Assembly (NCBI GenBank): GCA_900215285.1
Contig: OCMG01000004.1
Span: 3,208,001-3,272,000 of the forward strand
Length of the DNA stretch: 64,000 nt
Origin: Ensifer adhaerens
Lineage (GTDB): Bacteria; Pseudomonadota; Alphaproteobacteria; Rhizobiales; Rhizobiaceae
Direction of reading: 5' to 3'
Shown: positions 1 through 9,368 of the stretch, one piece after another
Layout: every line of letters begins with the position of its first letter
Numbering within the stretch: position 1 is the stretch's first letter
Notes under the pieces: model-generated
What the model was told of the DNA's origin: nothing
Database searches by the model: none
What the model saw: only the letters and a program-made list of their open reading frames with translations
Position numbers and translations under genes: made by a program

Positions 1-15
1 GCGCGTCGCTCCAGA

Positions 16-564
16 TCAAGCCGGCTGATCGGCCGGCTTTTCCGTTGTGGCAGACGCTTCCTGCGCAATGACCGCCCGACGCGCATTCTCGAAGGCATCG
101 CGCAGCGCCTGCTCCTGGCTGCGATCAAGATTGGTGCGCAGGATGCGGCCACCATGCTTGCTCATCTCCTCAACGACACGGTCGGAGGTTGCTCGCTTGG
201 CCGAGATGAAAAGGGCCGCCTGGCCAGGCTGCAGGATCGAGGACACGTCCTTCATGAAGCCATCGTTGATGCCATAATCCGACAATGCACCGGCCAGAGC
301 GCCAGCGCCCGCGCCTGCGGCGACGCCAACCAGCGGATTGAGGAAAACCAAGCCTGCCAGCAAACCCCAGAATGCGCCGCCGGATGCTCCCATGGCCCAG
401 AGATTGACCATCTGGTGCAGCTTGATCTGTCCGTCCGATTCGGAGGTCGCCACGACGGCATCCTCGATCTCGATCAGATATTCCTTGGCAAGCTTGAACA
501 GAGCCTCACGAGCCGTTTCTGCCTGTTCCTGGCTGTTGTAGCCGATGACGATGAGTTCAGACAT
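16..564 (-). CDS. DUF1269 domain-containing protein
   Basis: Predicted 182-residue protein of the DUF1269 family, whose biochemical function is not established. The N-terminal third (about residues 1-50) looks like a small soluble alpha/beta fold. A glycine/alanine-rich hydrophobic stretch follows at about residues 60-97, which could insert into or cross the membrane, and then a soluble C-terminal half with a charged tail. The ATG at 564 is preceded by AAAGGA at good spacing. An inverted repeat TCAGA-N5-TCTGA lies at 584-598, about 20 nt upstream of the start, and could be an operator. The gene lies downstream of holC on the same strand with a gap of about 120 nt, so it probably has its own promoter. 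The family call rests on overall resemblance; any role in stress or membrane function is a guess. Confidence 0.75.
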   Translation of the reverse strand: MSELIVIGYNSQEQAETAREALFKLAKEYLIEIEDAVVATSESDGQIKLHQMVNLWAMGASGGAFWGLLAGLVFLNPLVGVAAGAGAGALAGALSDYGINDGFMKDVSSILQPGQAALFISAKRATSDRVVEEMSKHGGRILRTNLDRSQEQALRDAFENARRAVIAQEASATTEKPADQPA

Positions 565-683
565 GGTGCGCGTCCTTTTCTGGTCAGATATTCTCTGATC
601 AACATATGGGGACGAAACATGACAACTGCACGGTCGCAGCCGTCGGGAATGCTACAATCGACAAAATGACGCAGGGCGAGGCG

Positions 684-1133
684 CTAGGCCTTTCGCTCCC
701 AGCCACCGGCACCGTTCTGCTGCCAATAGGTCAGCTGGTTATCGGGCCCGGCAAAGCGACGCCACTGTCCACGCGCGCGTTCCAGTTGTTCATTATCATG
801 GCCGTCGAACATCACGACGACGCGCTCATAGCCGGCAACGTTGTCGATGTCGGCGCCGGCACAGAGAAAGCGGATATTGGCGCCGTTCGGATTTCCCTCG
901 CCGGTCGTCAGAAGGATCGGCTGGCGGGCGTCGAATTCCCCGCCGTCCACGCCATGGGGCAGAAAGCTCTGCTCCCGCCAAGTCCATAAATGGCCGTCAA
1001 TCTGATCGCGCACCGGCTCTGCGGGGAATTGCAGGATCACCTTCCAGCCCCGCGCCACGGATTTTTCGACCAGAGACGGCAACGCCTCCTCCAGTTTCGA
1101 TTCCGTCAGATGATAGAAGAGGATTTCCGCCAG
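684..1133 (-). CDS. holC: DNA polymerase III subunit chi
   Basis: Chi subunit of the DNA polymerase III clamp-loader complex, which contacts single-strand binding protein. The frame reads A-E-I-L-F-Y-H-L-T-E-S-K-L-E-E-A-L-P-S-L, the classic HolC N-terminus, followed by a run ending in the RF-G-DN-LTYWQQ-like tail. There is no ATG, GTG or TTG before this conserved block: the frame opens immediately after the pepA stop codon (1137-1139), and the only plausible initiator is CTG at 1131-1133. A TTG at 1080-1082 would remove about 17 conserved residues. GAGGG just upstream, inside the pepA stop region, is a reasonable ribosome-binding site. Length with the CTG start is 149 residues, normal for alphaproteobacterial HolC. 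pepA and holC are directly adjacent on the minus strand, as in many proteobacteria, and are probably translationally coupled. Confidence 0.85.
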   Translation of the reverse strand: MAEILFYHLTESKLEEALPSLVEKSVARGWKVILQFPAEPVRDQIDGHLWTWREQSFLPHGVDGGEFDARQPILLTTGEGNPNGANIRFLCAGADIDNVAGYERVVVMFDGHDNEQLERARGQWRRFAGPDNQLTYWQQNGAGGWERKA

Positions 1134-1136
1134 CGG

Positions 1137-2660
1137 TCAGCCCTCGTGATTGTCGGCTACGAAAGCATTCAGGAGGCGCACGCCGAAACCGGAGCCCCAT
1201 GAATGGTTGATCTCCGTGGACGGCGCAGCCATGGCGGTCGAGGCGATGTCGAGATGCGCCCAGGGTGTGGAGCCGACGAAGCGCTTGAGAAACTGCGCCG
1301 CCGTGATGGCGCCCGCCTGCCGGCCGCCCGTGTTCTTCATGTCGGCGATCTTGCTGTCGATCATCTTGTCATATTCCTTGCCGAGCGGCATGCGCCACAG
1401 CTTCTCCGACGTCTTGAGGCCGGCATCCGTCAAGGCTGCAGCCAGCACGTCGTCGTTGCAGAAGAGGCCCGCGTGATGTGGGCCCAGCGCCACGCCGATC
1501 GCGCCTGTCAAGGTTGCCAGATTGATCATCAGCTTCGGCTTGAAGCGATCATTGCAATAATGCAGCGCGTCGGACAGCACGAGGCGACCTTCGGCATCCG
1601 TGTTCAGGACTTCGATCGTCTGGCCGGACATCGAGGTCACGACGTCACCCGGGCGATAGGCATTGCCGTCGGGCATGTTCTCGACAAGGCCTATGATGCC
1701 GATCACATTCACCTTGGCCTTGCGGGCGGCGAGAGCATGCATGAGACCGGTCACGGCGGCCGCGCCGCCCATGTCGCCCTTCATCTCGTCCATGCTGGCC
1801 GCCGGTTTGATCGAAATGCCGCCGGTGTCGAAGACGACTCCCTTGCCGATGAACGCGACCGGCTGGTCGCTCGCCTTGGCTCCCTGCCACTGCATGACCA
1901 CAAGACGCGGCGGGCGGACGGATCCCTGGCCCACGGCCAGGAGCGCGCCCATGCCGAGCTTCCGCATCTCCTTTTCGGTCAGAACTTCCACCGTGACACC
2001 GAGCTTGGCAAGCGCCTGCGCATGCTCTGCAAACTCAACCGGGCCGAGGACATTGGCCGGCTCGTTGACCAGGTCGCGGGCGAGAAGGACACCATCTCCC
2101 ACCGCATCCGCCGCCGCGAGCGTCTTCTTCGCGTCGGCCGATGCTGCCGCCACGACCGTGACCTTCGTCCTGGCCGGGTCGGCGCTCTCATCGTCGCCCT
2201 TCTTCGTGGCGACCTTGTAACGATCGAACTTGTATGCACGCAGCCTGATACCCAGCACAAACTGGGCCAGCATGGCGGCATCGGGTGCGGCGCCGGGCAT
2301 GTCGAGGAAAATCGTGACATCGGCAGCCTTGCCGATCGCGGCGGCAGCCACGCCACCGGCGTTGAGCCAGTCGTTTTCCGTCAGCCCCGCCGTCTCGCCC
2401 ATGCCGAGCACGACGAGACGATCGGCCGGAGACCCGTGCGGCGCGAGAATGACACATGTGGAAAGGCGTGAAGCCTTGAAATCCACTGCCTTCTCGGCGC
2501 GTTCCAGCACATCGGCAGGCACGATTTCGGGCGCTCCCGCCGTCGCGGGCGCATCCTTGGCCTTGAGGACGATGACGGTCCCGCCCTTTACGTCCGCGGA
2601 CTTCCGTACCTTGATCTCGATCTCGCCAGCCACCTGCGCCTCCTGAAAGCCAATTTCCAT
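1137..2660 (-). CDS. pepA: Leucyl aminopeptidase (M17, cytosol aminopeptidase)
   Basis: Cytosolic M17 leucyl aminopeptidase, a two-metal hexameric enzyme that removes N-terminal residues from peptides. The family signature NTDAEGRL is present about two thirds along, followed by LVLSDAL, and the metal-binding segment with [11 protein letters not shown] and D-E-M-K-G-D-M-G-G is intact. The frame is open further upstream, with in-frame ATGs at 2678 and 2675, but only the segment from M-E-I-G-F at 2660 resembles family N-termini. This gives 507 residues, close to the usual 500. The exact start is uncertain. It lies directly upstream of holC with no gap and is divergent from the PAP2 phosphatase gene. 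E. coli PepA also binds DNA; no sequence evidence addresses that here. Confidence 0.93.
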   Translation of the reverse strand: MEIGFQEAQVAGEIEIKVRKSADVKGGTVIVLKAKDAPATAGAPEIVPADVLERAEKAVDFKASRLSTCVILAPHGSPADRLVVLGMGETAGLTENDWLNAGGVAAAAIGKAADVTIFLDMPGAAPDAAMLAQFVLGIRLRAYKFDRYKVATKKGDDESADPARTKVTVVAAASADAKKTLAAADAVGDGVLLARDLVNEPANVLGPVEFAEHAQALAKLGVTVEVLTEKEMRKLGMGALLAVGQGSVRPPRLVVMQWQGAKASDQPVAFIGKGVVFDTGGISIKPAASMDEMKGDMGGAAAVTGLMHALAARKAKVNVIGIIGLVENMPDGNAYRPGDVVTSMSGQTIEVLNTDAEGRLVLSDALHYCNDRFKPKLMINLATLTGAIGVALGPHHAGLFCNDDVLAAALTDAGLKTSEKLWRMPLGKEYDKMIDSKIADMKNTGGRQAGAITAAQFLKRFVGSTPWAHLDIASTAMAAPSTEINHSWGSGFGVRLLNAFVADNHEG

Positions 2661-2766
2661 GGTGGCCCGTTTCATCATGGTTCGGCGTTCAAAAGCAAGA
2701 GACGAAGACGCTTGATCGGGCAAACGGGGGTTGATAGACAGCGGGCCTTGCGAAAGGAAGGCCAGG

Positions 2767-3504
2767 ATGCGACAGGATCAACCATTCAGAAGCTTCTGGA
2801 TCCTCACCGGCTGCTGGTTCGCGATTCTTCTGTTTTTCCGGCTTTTTCCAGCGGTCGACATCGGCTTTTCGCGGCTTTTCTATAGCACGTCTGCATGCGC
2901 ACCGGGCGGGGTGGCGGGGCAATGCGGCATCTTCGCGCTGGGCGAAATTCCGTTCTTCGTCTTTGTCCGCGTCGTGCTCTTTTATCTTCCGGTCGTTGCG
3001 GCGATCGCGCTCATCGCATCACTGCTGATTCCCGCGTTCGACAGGCGGCTGAACTGGCCGGAGATCAGCCGGCGCAACCGCCTTGTGGCGCTCGGCGCCT
3101 GGATCCTGGACGCCGGCCTCCTGGTCAACATGCTTCTCAAGGCCTATTCCGGCCGGCCCCGCCCCGCCGACACATCGCTCTTTTCGGGACAACTGCCTTT
3201 TGTGCCGGCCGGGAGCTTTTCCGGCGCCTGCACGTCCAACTGCTCATTCATTTCCGGCGAGGCGGCGAGCGGAGGCTGGCTTTTCTGTCTGCTCGCGCTC
3301 ATGCCGCCGCATGCGCGGCGCTGGCTTCTGTGGCCCATTCTCACGCTTTCGATAGCCACGGCGCTGTTGCGGGTCTTTTTCGGACGGCACTTCCTCTCGG
3401 ATGCCGTTCTAGCATGGCTTTCGGCCGTGGTCGTGTTCGAGCTTCTGGCGGCCATCTTCGGATGGGACGAGCGGCGACATGACGCGAAAAGCAACATTGC
3501 ATAA
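2767..3504 (+). CDS. PAP2-superfamily membrane phosphatase (LpxE/LpxF-like)
   Basis: Integral membrane phosphatase of the PAP2 superfamily, about 245 residues with five or six hydrophobic segments. The three catalytic motifs are recognisable: KAYSGRPRP (K-x6-RP type), [10 protein letters not shown] in place of the usual PSGH block, and [11 protein letters not shown] with the catalytic histidine and aspartate. The Glu in ISGEAA where most PAP2 proteins have His is a variant worth noting. Family members remove phosphate from undecaprenyl pyrophosphate, phosphatidylglycerol phosphate or lipid A; its position just before the LPS export genes suggests a lipid A or isoprenoid substrate, but this is inference. 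The ATG at 2767 is preceded by AAGGAAGG at ideal spacing, whereas the upstream TTG at 2731 has no such site. Confidence 0.85.
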   Translation: MRQDQPFRSFWILTGCWFAILLFFRLFPAVDIGFSRLFYSTSACAPGGVAGQCGIFALGEIPFFVFVRVVLFYLPVVAAIALIASLLIPAFDRRLNWPEISRRNRLVALGAWILDAGLLVNMLLKAYSGRPRPADTSLFSGQLPFVPAGSFSGACTSNCSFISGEAASGGWLFCLLALMPPHARRWLLWPILTLSIATALLRVFFGRHFLSDAVLAWLSAVVVFELLAAIFGWDERRHDAKSNIA

Positions 3505-3704
3505 GCGTTTCTCGCTATGGCACGGCGACCCGATTGACTCTATTTTCGCCGCACTCGTCGTGCTAAAGCGAGTCTGTCACATTCGCGACCAGGCAAAAAA
3601 GGGAGGTCGCCGAGGGTGTACAGCAGGGCGTTGGGGACCTATTTGACGACAACCGCTGCACAGGGTCCGATTCCGGCCTGGACGGCCCAGAGCCTAGAGA
3701 ATGC

Positions 3705-4847
3705 ATGACGCTCATTGAACGGTATATAGCGCTGCGCGTGGTCAAGATGGCGATAGCGTCGATCTTGCCTGTGCTTGCCGTGATCTGGATCGTCCAGGTG
3801 CTGGCGCGCGTCAATCTTGTCACCGATAGCGGCCAGTCGATCTCATCCTTCTTCCAGCTTGCGGGCCTGATCCTGCCGACGATCATTCCGATGGTCATTC
3901 CTTTCGGGGTGGTCATCGGCGTGGCGCAGACGTTCTCGGCCATGAACGCCGATTCGGAGTTTGCCGTGATCGATGCGGCCGGCATGCCGCGCAGACGCCT
4001 GCTTCGGCCGGTCCTGATCGTGGCGCTCGGCGCCTGCGCAGTTTCCTTCGCCGTGGACAACTTTGTCGAACCGGTGGTGCGCGTGCAGGCTCGAAAGATG
4101 ATTGCGGCGGTCTATGCGGACCTTCTCTCGTCCGTGATCGAGGAAAAGACCTTCCGCAAGATCGACGACGGCCTCTATCTGCAGATCTCGAAGCGCCTGC
4201 ATGGCCGCACGTTGAGCGGGATTTTTGTCGCGGACTATCGCGATCCCGATTCGGAACTGGTCTATTATGCCAAGGAAGGCGCGATCGACGACACTGGAAC
4301 CACTCTCGTCATGCATGACGGCGAGGTCGACCGCCGCTCGTCCAATGGCGATATTTCCGTGGTCAGGTTCGTTTCCTATGCCTTCGACCTGTCCCAGCTG
4401 ACCAAGTCGCGTGGCGGCATGACCCTGCGCGCCATCGACCGTGACCTGCCCTTCCTGTTCCATCCGGACCCGAAAGACCGGGACTACGCGGAAAACAAGG
4501 GAGATTATACGGCTGAGTTTCACCGGCGCCTGACGGAATGGAGCTTCCCGCTGGTCTACGGGCTGATCGCCTTCCTCATTGCCGGCCGGGCTCGGACGCA
4601 GCGCGAGATTCGACTGCATCCCGTGATCTCGGCGCTTGCCATCGCATTCGTGCTGCGCTGGGTTGCCTATTACATATCCAACCAGATTGCCGAATCCTCG
4701 GCTTACATCCTGCCGCTGTATCTCATGCCGCTGGCCATCGTGTTCATATCCATCGTCATGATCCTGAGCGCGCGTACGCTTGCCATGCCGACGTGGATAA
4801 GATCAGGATTCGGCAGGCTCCCTCTCTTTAAACGGGGGGCGCGCTAA
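3705..4847 (+). CDS. lptF: LPS export ABC transporter permease LptF
   Basis: One of the two inner-membrane permease subunits of the LptB2FG transporter that extracts lipopolysaccharide from the inner membrane and passes it to LptC/LptA. The 380-residue protein has three hydrophobic segments in the first ~125 residues, a periplasmic jellyroll-like domain at about 130-270, and three more hydrophobic segments from about 285 to 370, the standard LptF/LptG architecture. It opens M-T-L-I-E-R-Y-I-A-L-R-V, typical of LptF. It is followed by lptG after only 3 nt, then lptD, an arrangement common in alphaproteobacteria. The 200 nt upstream hold no gene and probably contain the operon promoter, which I could not place with confidence. 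Confidence 0.95.
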   Translation: MTLIERYIALRVVKMAIASILPVLAVIWIVQVLARVNLVTDSGQSISSFFQLAGLILPTIIPMVIPFGVVIGVAQTFSAMNADSEFAVIDAAGMPRRRLLRPVLIVALGACAVSFAVDNFVEPVVRVQARKMIAAVYADLLSSVIEEKTFRKIDDGLYLQISKRLHGRTLSGIFVADYRDPDSELVYYAKEGAIDDTGTTLVMHDGEVDRRSSNGDISVVRFVSYAFDLSQLTKSRGGMTLRAIDRDLPFLFHPDPKDRDYAENKGDYTAEFHRRLTEWSFPLVYGLIAFLIAGRARTQREIRLHPVISALAIAFVLRWVAYYISNQIAESSAYILPLYLMPLAIVFISIVMILSARTLAMPTWIRSGFGRLPLFKRGAR

Positions 4848-4850
4848 GCG

Positions 4851-5936
4851 ATGCAGATTCCCTGGACACTCGGGCGCTACTTCTTCGGGCGCTACATGAA
4901 GACGCTGGCCTGGTTCTTCCTTGGCGTTGCGGCCATCATCTTTCTGGTCGATTTCAGCGAGAACTCGAGCAAGATCCCGGACTCGTCCCAGTCGCATCTG
5001 ATGGACGCCTTCTGGCTGACGGCATTGCGCCTGCCGCTTCTCTTGCAGCAGACCGCGCCTTTCGTCGTGCTGTTTTCGTCCATCATCACCCTGGTCGCGC
5101 TGAACCGCAAATACGAGCTGGTGGTCACGCGCGCCGCCGGGATTTCCGTGTGGCAGTTCATGGCACCCTTCATCTTCGGTGCCATGGTCGCCGGCATCCT
5201 CGTGACGACCGTGCTCAATCCTCTTGCTGCTCTTGGCATGCGCACGGCGACCAGCATCGAGGCGCGGGTCGGGGCGACGTCATCGGCGCAATCGGCAAGC
5301 GTTCCGTGGCTCAGGCAGATCACCCGCAACGACGATGCGATCATCGGCGCGCGCAGCGTCGGGGAGAACGGGACCGAGCTTTCCGGTGTGGTGATTTTCC
5401 ACTTTGATCCACAGGGAAATATCGTCCTGAGACAGGATGCGGACCAAGCCATCTTGGAACGTGGTTACTGGCAGCTTAACAACGTTCTGGAAACGAGGCC
5501 GGGTGAACCGCCGAAGCGTCTCAAGACAGTACAAGTGGAAACCAATTTGAAACGCGAGTTCGTCCAGGAGCAGCTTTCGCAGCCGGAAACCGTTGGTTTC
5601 TTTGATCTTCCGCGCAAGATCGAGACGAACAAGGCGCTCGGGATTTCGACGCATGCACTCAAGACGCAGTATCACTCGCTCTTGTCCATGCCGGTCTTCC
5701 TGATCGCCATGGTGATGATTGCCGGCACCGTCTCGCTGAAATTCAGCCGGCTTTCGCAATCGCCGGGATTGATTCTGGGTGGAATCCTTTCCGGCTTCAT
5801 GCTTTATGTGGTGACAATGCTTGCAAAAGCATTTGGTAGCAGCGGTGTAGTACCTCCGTTCGTTGCGGCCTGGATACCGGCCATTGTGGCTCTGGCTATC
5901 GGTGCAACCATCCTGCTCCATCAAGAGGATGGCTAG
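4851..5936 (+). CDS. lptG: LPS export ABC transporter permease LptG
   Basis: Second permease subunit of LptB2FG; forms a heterodimer with LptF and energises LPS extraction with the LptB ATPase, which is not encoded in this window. The 361-residue protein has the same 3+3 transmembrane layout with an internal periplasmic domain at about residues 130-260. The N-terminal L-G-R-Y-F-F-G-R-Y pattern is characteristic of LptG. Start ATG at 4851 lies 3 nt after the lptF stop; the stop codon TAG at 5934-5936 overlaps the GTG start candidate of lptD, so the two are probably translationally coupled. Confidence 0.95.
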   Translation: MQIPWTLGRYFFGRYMKTLAWFFLGVAAIIFLVDFSENSSKIPDSSQSHLMDAFWLTALRLPLLLQQTAPFVVLFSSIITLVALNRKYELVVTRAAGISVWQFMAPFIFGAMVAGILVTTVLNPLAALGMRTATSIEARVGATSSAQSASVPWLRQITRNDDAIIGARSVGENGTELSGVVIFHFDPQGNIVLRQDADQAILERGYWQLNNVLETRPGEPPKRLKTVQVETNLKREFVQEQLSQPETVGFFDLPRKIETNKALGISTHALKTQYHSLLSMPVFLIAMVMIAGTVSLKFSRLSQSPGLILGGILSGFMLYVVTMLAKAFGSSGVVPPFVAAWIPAIVALAIGATILLHQEDG

Positions 5937-8275
5937 TGGCTGTAATGAATGGCGCGATCGTTTCGACCGTGAGAACTGCCTTGCTTGCAGGCGTGGCCGC
6001 ATGCGCATTTTTTGCAGCCATGGGCTCATCCTTTGCACAGAACGTCCTGCCCCTGCCCGAGCAGCAGGCCGACGACGATTCTAAGCTCTATCTATCTTCC
6101 AACCAGCTGGTTTACGACCGCGACCACAAGAAGGTCACGGCAACCGGCGCCGTGAAGATCAATTACAAGGGTCATAAGCTCGTCGCGGATGACGTGACCT
6201 ATGATCAGGCGTCAGGGCGATTGATCGCCAGCGGCAAGATCGAAGTGGTCGAGCCGGATGGCAACAGGATCTACGCAGACAAGATGGACGTGACCGACGA
6301 TTTCGGCCAGGGCTTCATCAATTCGCTGCGCATCGAGACGACGGATGACACCCATATCGCGGCGGAGAGCGGGCAACGGGTGAATTCGACCGTGTTCGTT
6401 CTGCAGAACGGCGTCTACACGGCCTGCAAACCCTGCGCCGACCATCCGGAGAAGGCGCCGCTGTGGCAGGTCAAGGCCCGCAAGGTGATCGAAAACGGCG
6501 AGACGCACACCGTCCGTCTCGAAGGGACGCGGCTTGAACTGTTCGGCATGCCGATTGCCTATCTGCCCTTCATCGAAGTGCCGGACCATACCGTGAAGCG
6601 GAAGTCGGGCTTCCTCTTCCCGACCTTCAGCTCGGCCCAAAATCTCGGCTTCGGGGCTACCGTCCCCTATTACTACGTCATCAACCCGAGCACGGACTTC
6701 ACGTTCAGCCCGACCTATTACACGACCCAGGGCCTGCTCCTGTCCGGCGAGCTGCGCCAGCGATTCGATAACGGGACGCACACGCTGCAGATGGCGGGCA
6801 TCAGCCAGATGAAGCCATCGGTCTTTGCGGCGGGGACGAGCGATGCGACCAAGACGCAGCGCGCCATGGTTCGCAGCACGGGCGCATTCCAGATCAACCC
6901 CCGCTGGTCCTTCGGCTGGGATGTGATGGCCCAGACCGACAACAATTTCTCGAGAACCTACAGCATCAAGGGCGCCAACGGGTCGACCTTCACCAATCAG
7001 ATTTATCTGACAGGTCTTGGCAAACGAAACTATTTCGACGTCCGATCCTATTACTTCGATGTTCAGGATGCGGATACTAAGAACACGGCCGAGTACCAGC
7101 AGGCCTTCGTGCATCCGGTCCTGGACTATAACGCGGTTCTCAACAAGCCTGTCGTCGGCGGCGAATTGAGCTACAACCTGAATTTCACCAACCTGACAAA
7201 TCGTGGACTGTCGGCCTACACAACGGGTACGACAACGCGCTTCCCGGCCGTGCGCGGCGAGATGAGCCGCTTGAGCGCCGACGCACAATGGCGCCGCCGA
7301 TTCGTTTCCGATGACGGCCTCGTCGTTACGCCGGTTCTGGCCGCGCGGGCGGACTCCTTCCAGGTTGGCATGCAGTCGCCGTCGAGCGGCACCTACACCT
7401 ATGCCGGCAGCTTCAATTCCAGCGTCGCGCAAACGCGAACCATGGTCACGGCCGGAACGGAGGTCAGCTATCCATTCCTGATCACCATGCCCGGAAGCGA
7501 GCATGTCATCGAGCCTGTCGGGCAGATCTTCGTTCGTCCGGACGAACAGATGGCCGGCAGCCTGCCCAACGAGGACGCGCAGAGCTTCGTATTCGATGCG
7601 ACTAATCTGTTCGACCGCGACAAGTTCTCCGGCTACGACCGGATCGAGGGCGGCACACGCGCCAATCTCGGGGTGCGCTACAAGGGCACGTTCGACAGCG
7701 GCTACTCGGTCAATGCCATTGCCGGCGAATCCTTCCAGGTTGCGGGTCGCAACTCGTTTGCACAAACCGACCTGGTCTATGCGGGCTGGAATTCAGGTCT
7801 CGACAAGAGGGCCTCGGACTATGTCGGCATGGTCAACGTGCAGACGCCCTTCGGTCTTGGGGTGACGGAAAGCGTGCGCCTGAAGAAGGAAAACTTCCAG
7901 CTCGCGCGGCTGGATTCGACGCTCAGCTATTCAAGCCAAGCCTATAACGTCTCCGCCACCTATTCGCGCATTGGCCCGCAGCCGGAATACGGCACCCCGG
8001 AAACGCGCGAGCAGATCATCCTGACCAACAGCGTGAAGTTCAAGAACTACTGGAAGCTCTATGGCACAGCCAACTACGATCTTCGCAAGCGGCTGCTGAA
8101 CTCCACCACGATCGGCCTGAGCTATGAGGACGAATGCACGATCTTCGCGATCGGCTTTACCTCGACGCGCGACACGTCGAACAATTCGGGCAGCGACTGG
8201 GCGATCGGCGCAAGGTTGACATTCCGTACGCTCGGCGACGTCCGCGTCGGTGATGCCGCGAGCTCATCATTCTGA
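5936..8275 (+). CDS. lptD: LPS assembly protein LptD (OstA/Imp)
   Basis: Outer-membrane beta-barrel translocon that, with the lipoprotein LptE, inserts LPS into the outer leaflet. The 779-residue precursor has a signal peptide ending near residue 35 (G-S-S-F-A-Q), an LptA-like OstA domain at about 50-160 with repeating L-V-Y-D and K-I-N-Y-K strands, and a long C-terminal barrel rich in aromatic strands. Cysteines near residues 163-166 (CKPC) and a late cysteine in DECTIF could support the disulfide arrangement needed for maturation. The GTG at 5936 overlaps the lptG stop; an in-frame ATG at 5945 is an equally good start. It is followed by the surA-like gene with a 136-nt gap. A long antisense open frame inside it is a composition artefact. 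Confidence 0.95.
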   Translation: MAVMNGAIVSTVRTALLAGVAACAFFAAMGSSFAQNVLPLPEQQADDDSKLYLSSNQLVYDRDHKKVTATGAVKINYKGHKLVADDVTYDQASGRLIASGKIEVVEPDGNRIYADKMDVTDDFGQGFINSLRIETTDDTHIAAESGQRVNSTVFVLQNGVYTACKPCADHPEKAPLWQVKARKVIENGETHTVRLEGTRLELFGMPIAYLPFIEVPDHTVKRKSGFLFPTFSSAQNLGFGATVPYYYVINPSTDFTFSPTYYTTQGLLLSGELRQRFDNGTHTLQMAGISQMKPSVFAAGTSDATKTQRAMVRSTGAFQINPRWSFGWDVMAQTDNNFSRTYSIKGANGSTFTNQIYLTGLGKRNYFDVRSYYFDVQDADTKNTAEYQQAFVHPVLDYNAVLNKPVVGGELSYNLNFTNLTNRGLSAYTTGTTTRFPAVRGEMSRLSADAQWRRRFVSDDGLVVTPVLAARADSFQVGMQSPSSGTYTYAGSFNSSVAQTRTMVTAGTEVSYPFLITMPGSEHVIEPVGQIFVRPDEQMAGSLPNEDAQSFVFDATNLFDRDKFSGYDRIEGGTRANLGVRYKGTFDSGYSVNAIAGESFQVAGRNSFAQTDLVYAGWNSGLDKRASDYVGMVNVQTPFGLGVTESVRLKKENFQLARLDSTLSYSSQAYNVSATYSRIGPQPEYGTPETREQIILTNSVKFKNYWKLYGTANYDLRKRLLNSTTIGLSYEDECTIFAIGFTSTRDTSNNSGSDWAIGARLTFRTLGDVRVGDAASSSF

Positions 8276-8411
8276 GAAGCGGCGCAGGCGCGCCGCGACT
8301 TTGCCTAAAATCCAAACTATCCACTGCGGAAGTTTGAATGACCTGCAGCATCATGTTATGGAGCTGCAAGTCATTGGTGAGCTGCGACTTGCCCGGGAAG
8401 GAAATTTTGAA

Positions 8412-9368
8412 ATGTTGAGCTTCAAGGCGGCCGTTGCCGCACTTTCGATCGCCTTTGGAATGTCCGTGATTGCTCCGGCCGTCGCACCTGGTTTGATGGT
8501 TGCTGAAGCAGCCGGCAGCACGACGGTCGTGGCCGTGGTCAACGGTACACCGATCACCAGTGGCGACGTCGCCAAGCGCGTGAACTTCCTGCGCCTGCAG
8601 CGCGCCAAGGGAAATCTCAACAGCCTTGCCCGCCAGCAGCTGGTTGACGAGGCCATCGAACGTATCGGTGTTCTGTCAACCGGAACGTCGGTGAGCAGCG
8701 ACGAAGTCGACGCGGCCTATGCGCGCTTCGCCGCCAATAACAAGCTTTCACTGGAAAAGCTCAACGAGATCATGAAGCAGTCCGGCGTTACCGTCGATCA
8801 CTTCAAGTCCTTCATCGCCATTTCCATGAGCTGGCCACGCGCCGTCCAGGCCCGTTTCGGCGACAGCAACAAGATGACAGCGGGCGATATCGGCGCGCGC
8901 ATTGCCAAGAGCGGCGCGAACCGGCCCAAGGTCAACGAATACATTCTCAAGCAAATCATCTTCGTCGTTCCGGAAAACAAGCGCAATATCCTCGGCAAGC
9001 GCAAGGCGGAGGCAGAAGCCTCGCGCAAGAAGTTCCCAGGCTGCGACCAGGCCGTTGCCTTTGCTGCGACGATGCATGATGTGTCCGTGAAGGATCTCGG
9101 GCGCTTCCTGGAGCCGGAGCTTCCGGAGAATTGGAAGGAGCCGATCACGAAGGCTCCGCTGGGCGGCACGACGACTACGCAGGTCACGCCGCGCGGCGTG
9201 GAATACATCGCCATCTGCTCGAAGCGGGAAGTCAGCGACGACGCTGCGGCTGCCGCCGTTTTCCGTGAAGAAGACCTGAAGAAGCCCGGGAAGCAGAACG
9301 AAGTCGATCCGAACGCCAAGAAGTATCTGGAAGAACTTCGCGCCAAAGCCAATGTCGTCCTGAAGTGA
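8412..9368 (+). CDS. SurA-like periplasmic chaperone / peptidyl-prolyl isomerase
   Basis: Periplasmic chaperone of the SurA family, helping outer-membrane proteins such as LptD to fold. From the ATG at 8412 the protein has 318 residues with a signal peptide of about 36 residues, followed by the SurA N-terminal domain ([15 protein letters not shown] opening, about residues 37-150) and a C-terminal parvulin-like region that appears degenerate. It is shorter than E. coli SurA (about 430), consistent with a single rather than double PPIase domain. The start is chosen because GGAAGGA lies about 10 nt upstream and the signal peptide begins here; the open frame extends 54 codons further without coding character. 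Location between lptD and pdxA matches the alphaproteobacterial surA locus and the E. coli lptD-surA-pdxA-rsmA order. Confidence 0.88.
   Translation: MLSFKAAVAALSIAFGMSVIAPAVAPGLMVAEAAGSTTVVAVVNGTPITSGDVAKRVNFLRLQRAKGNLNSLARQQLVDEAIERIGVLSTGTSVSSDEVDAAYARFAANNKLSLEKLNEIMKQSGVTVDHFKSFIAISMSWPRAVQARFGDSNKMTAGDIGARIAKSGANRPKVNEYILKQIIFVVPENKRNILGKRKAEAEASRKKFPGCDQAVAFAATMHDVSVKDLGRFLEPELPENWKEPITKAPLGGTTTTQVTPRGVEYIAICSKREVSDDAAAAAVFREEDLKKPGKQNEVDPNAKKYLEELRAKANVVLK

Noticed and set aside
6212..7765. 517-codon minus-strand frame inside lptD
   Set aside because: Antisense to a certain gene, no domain character.
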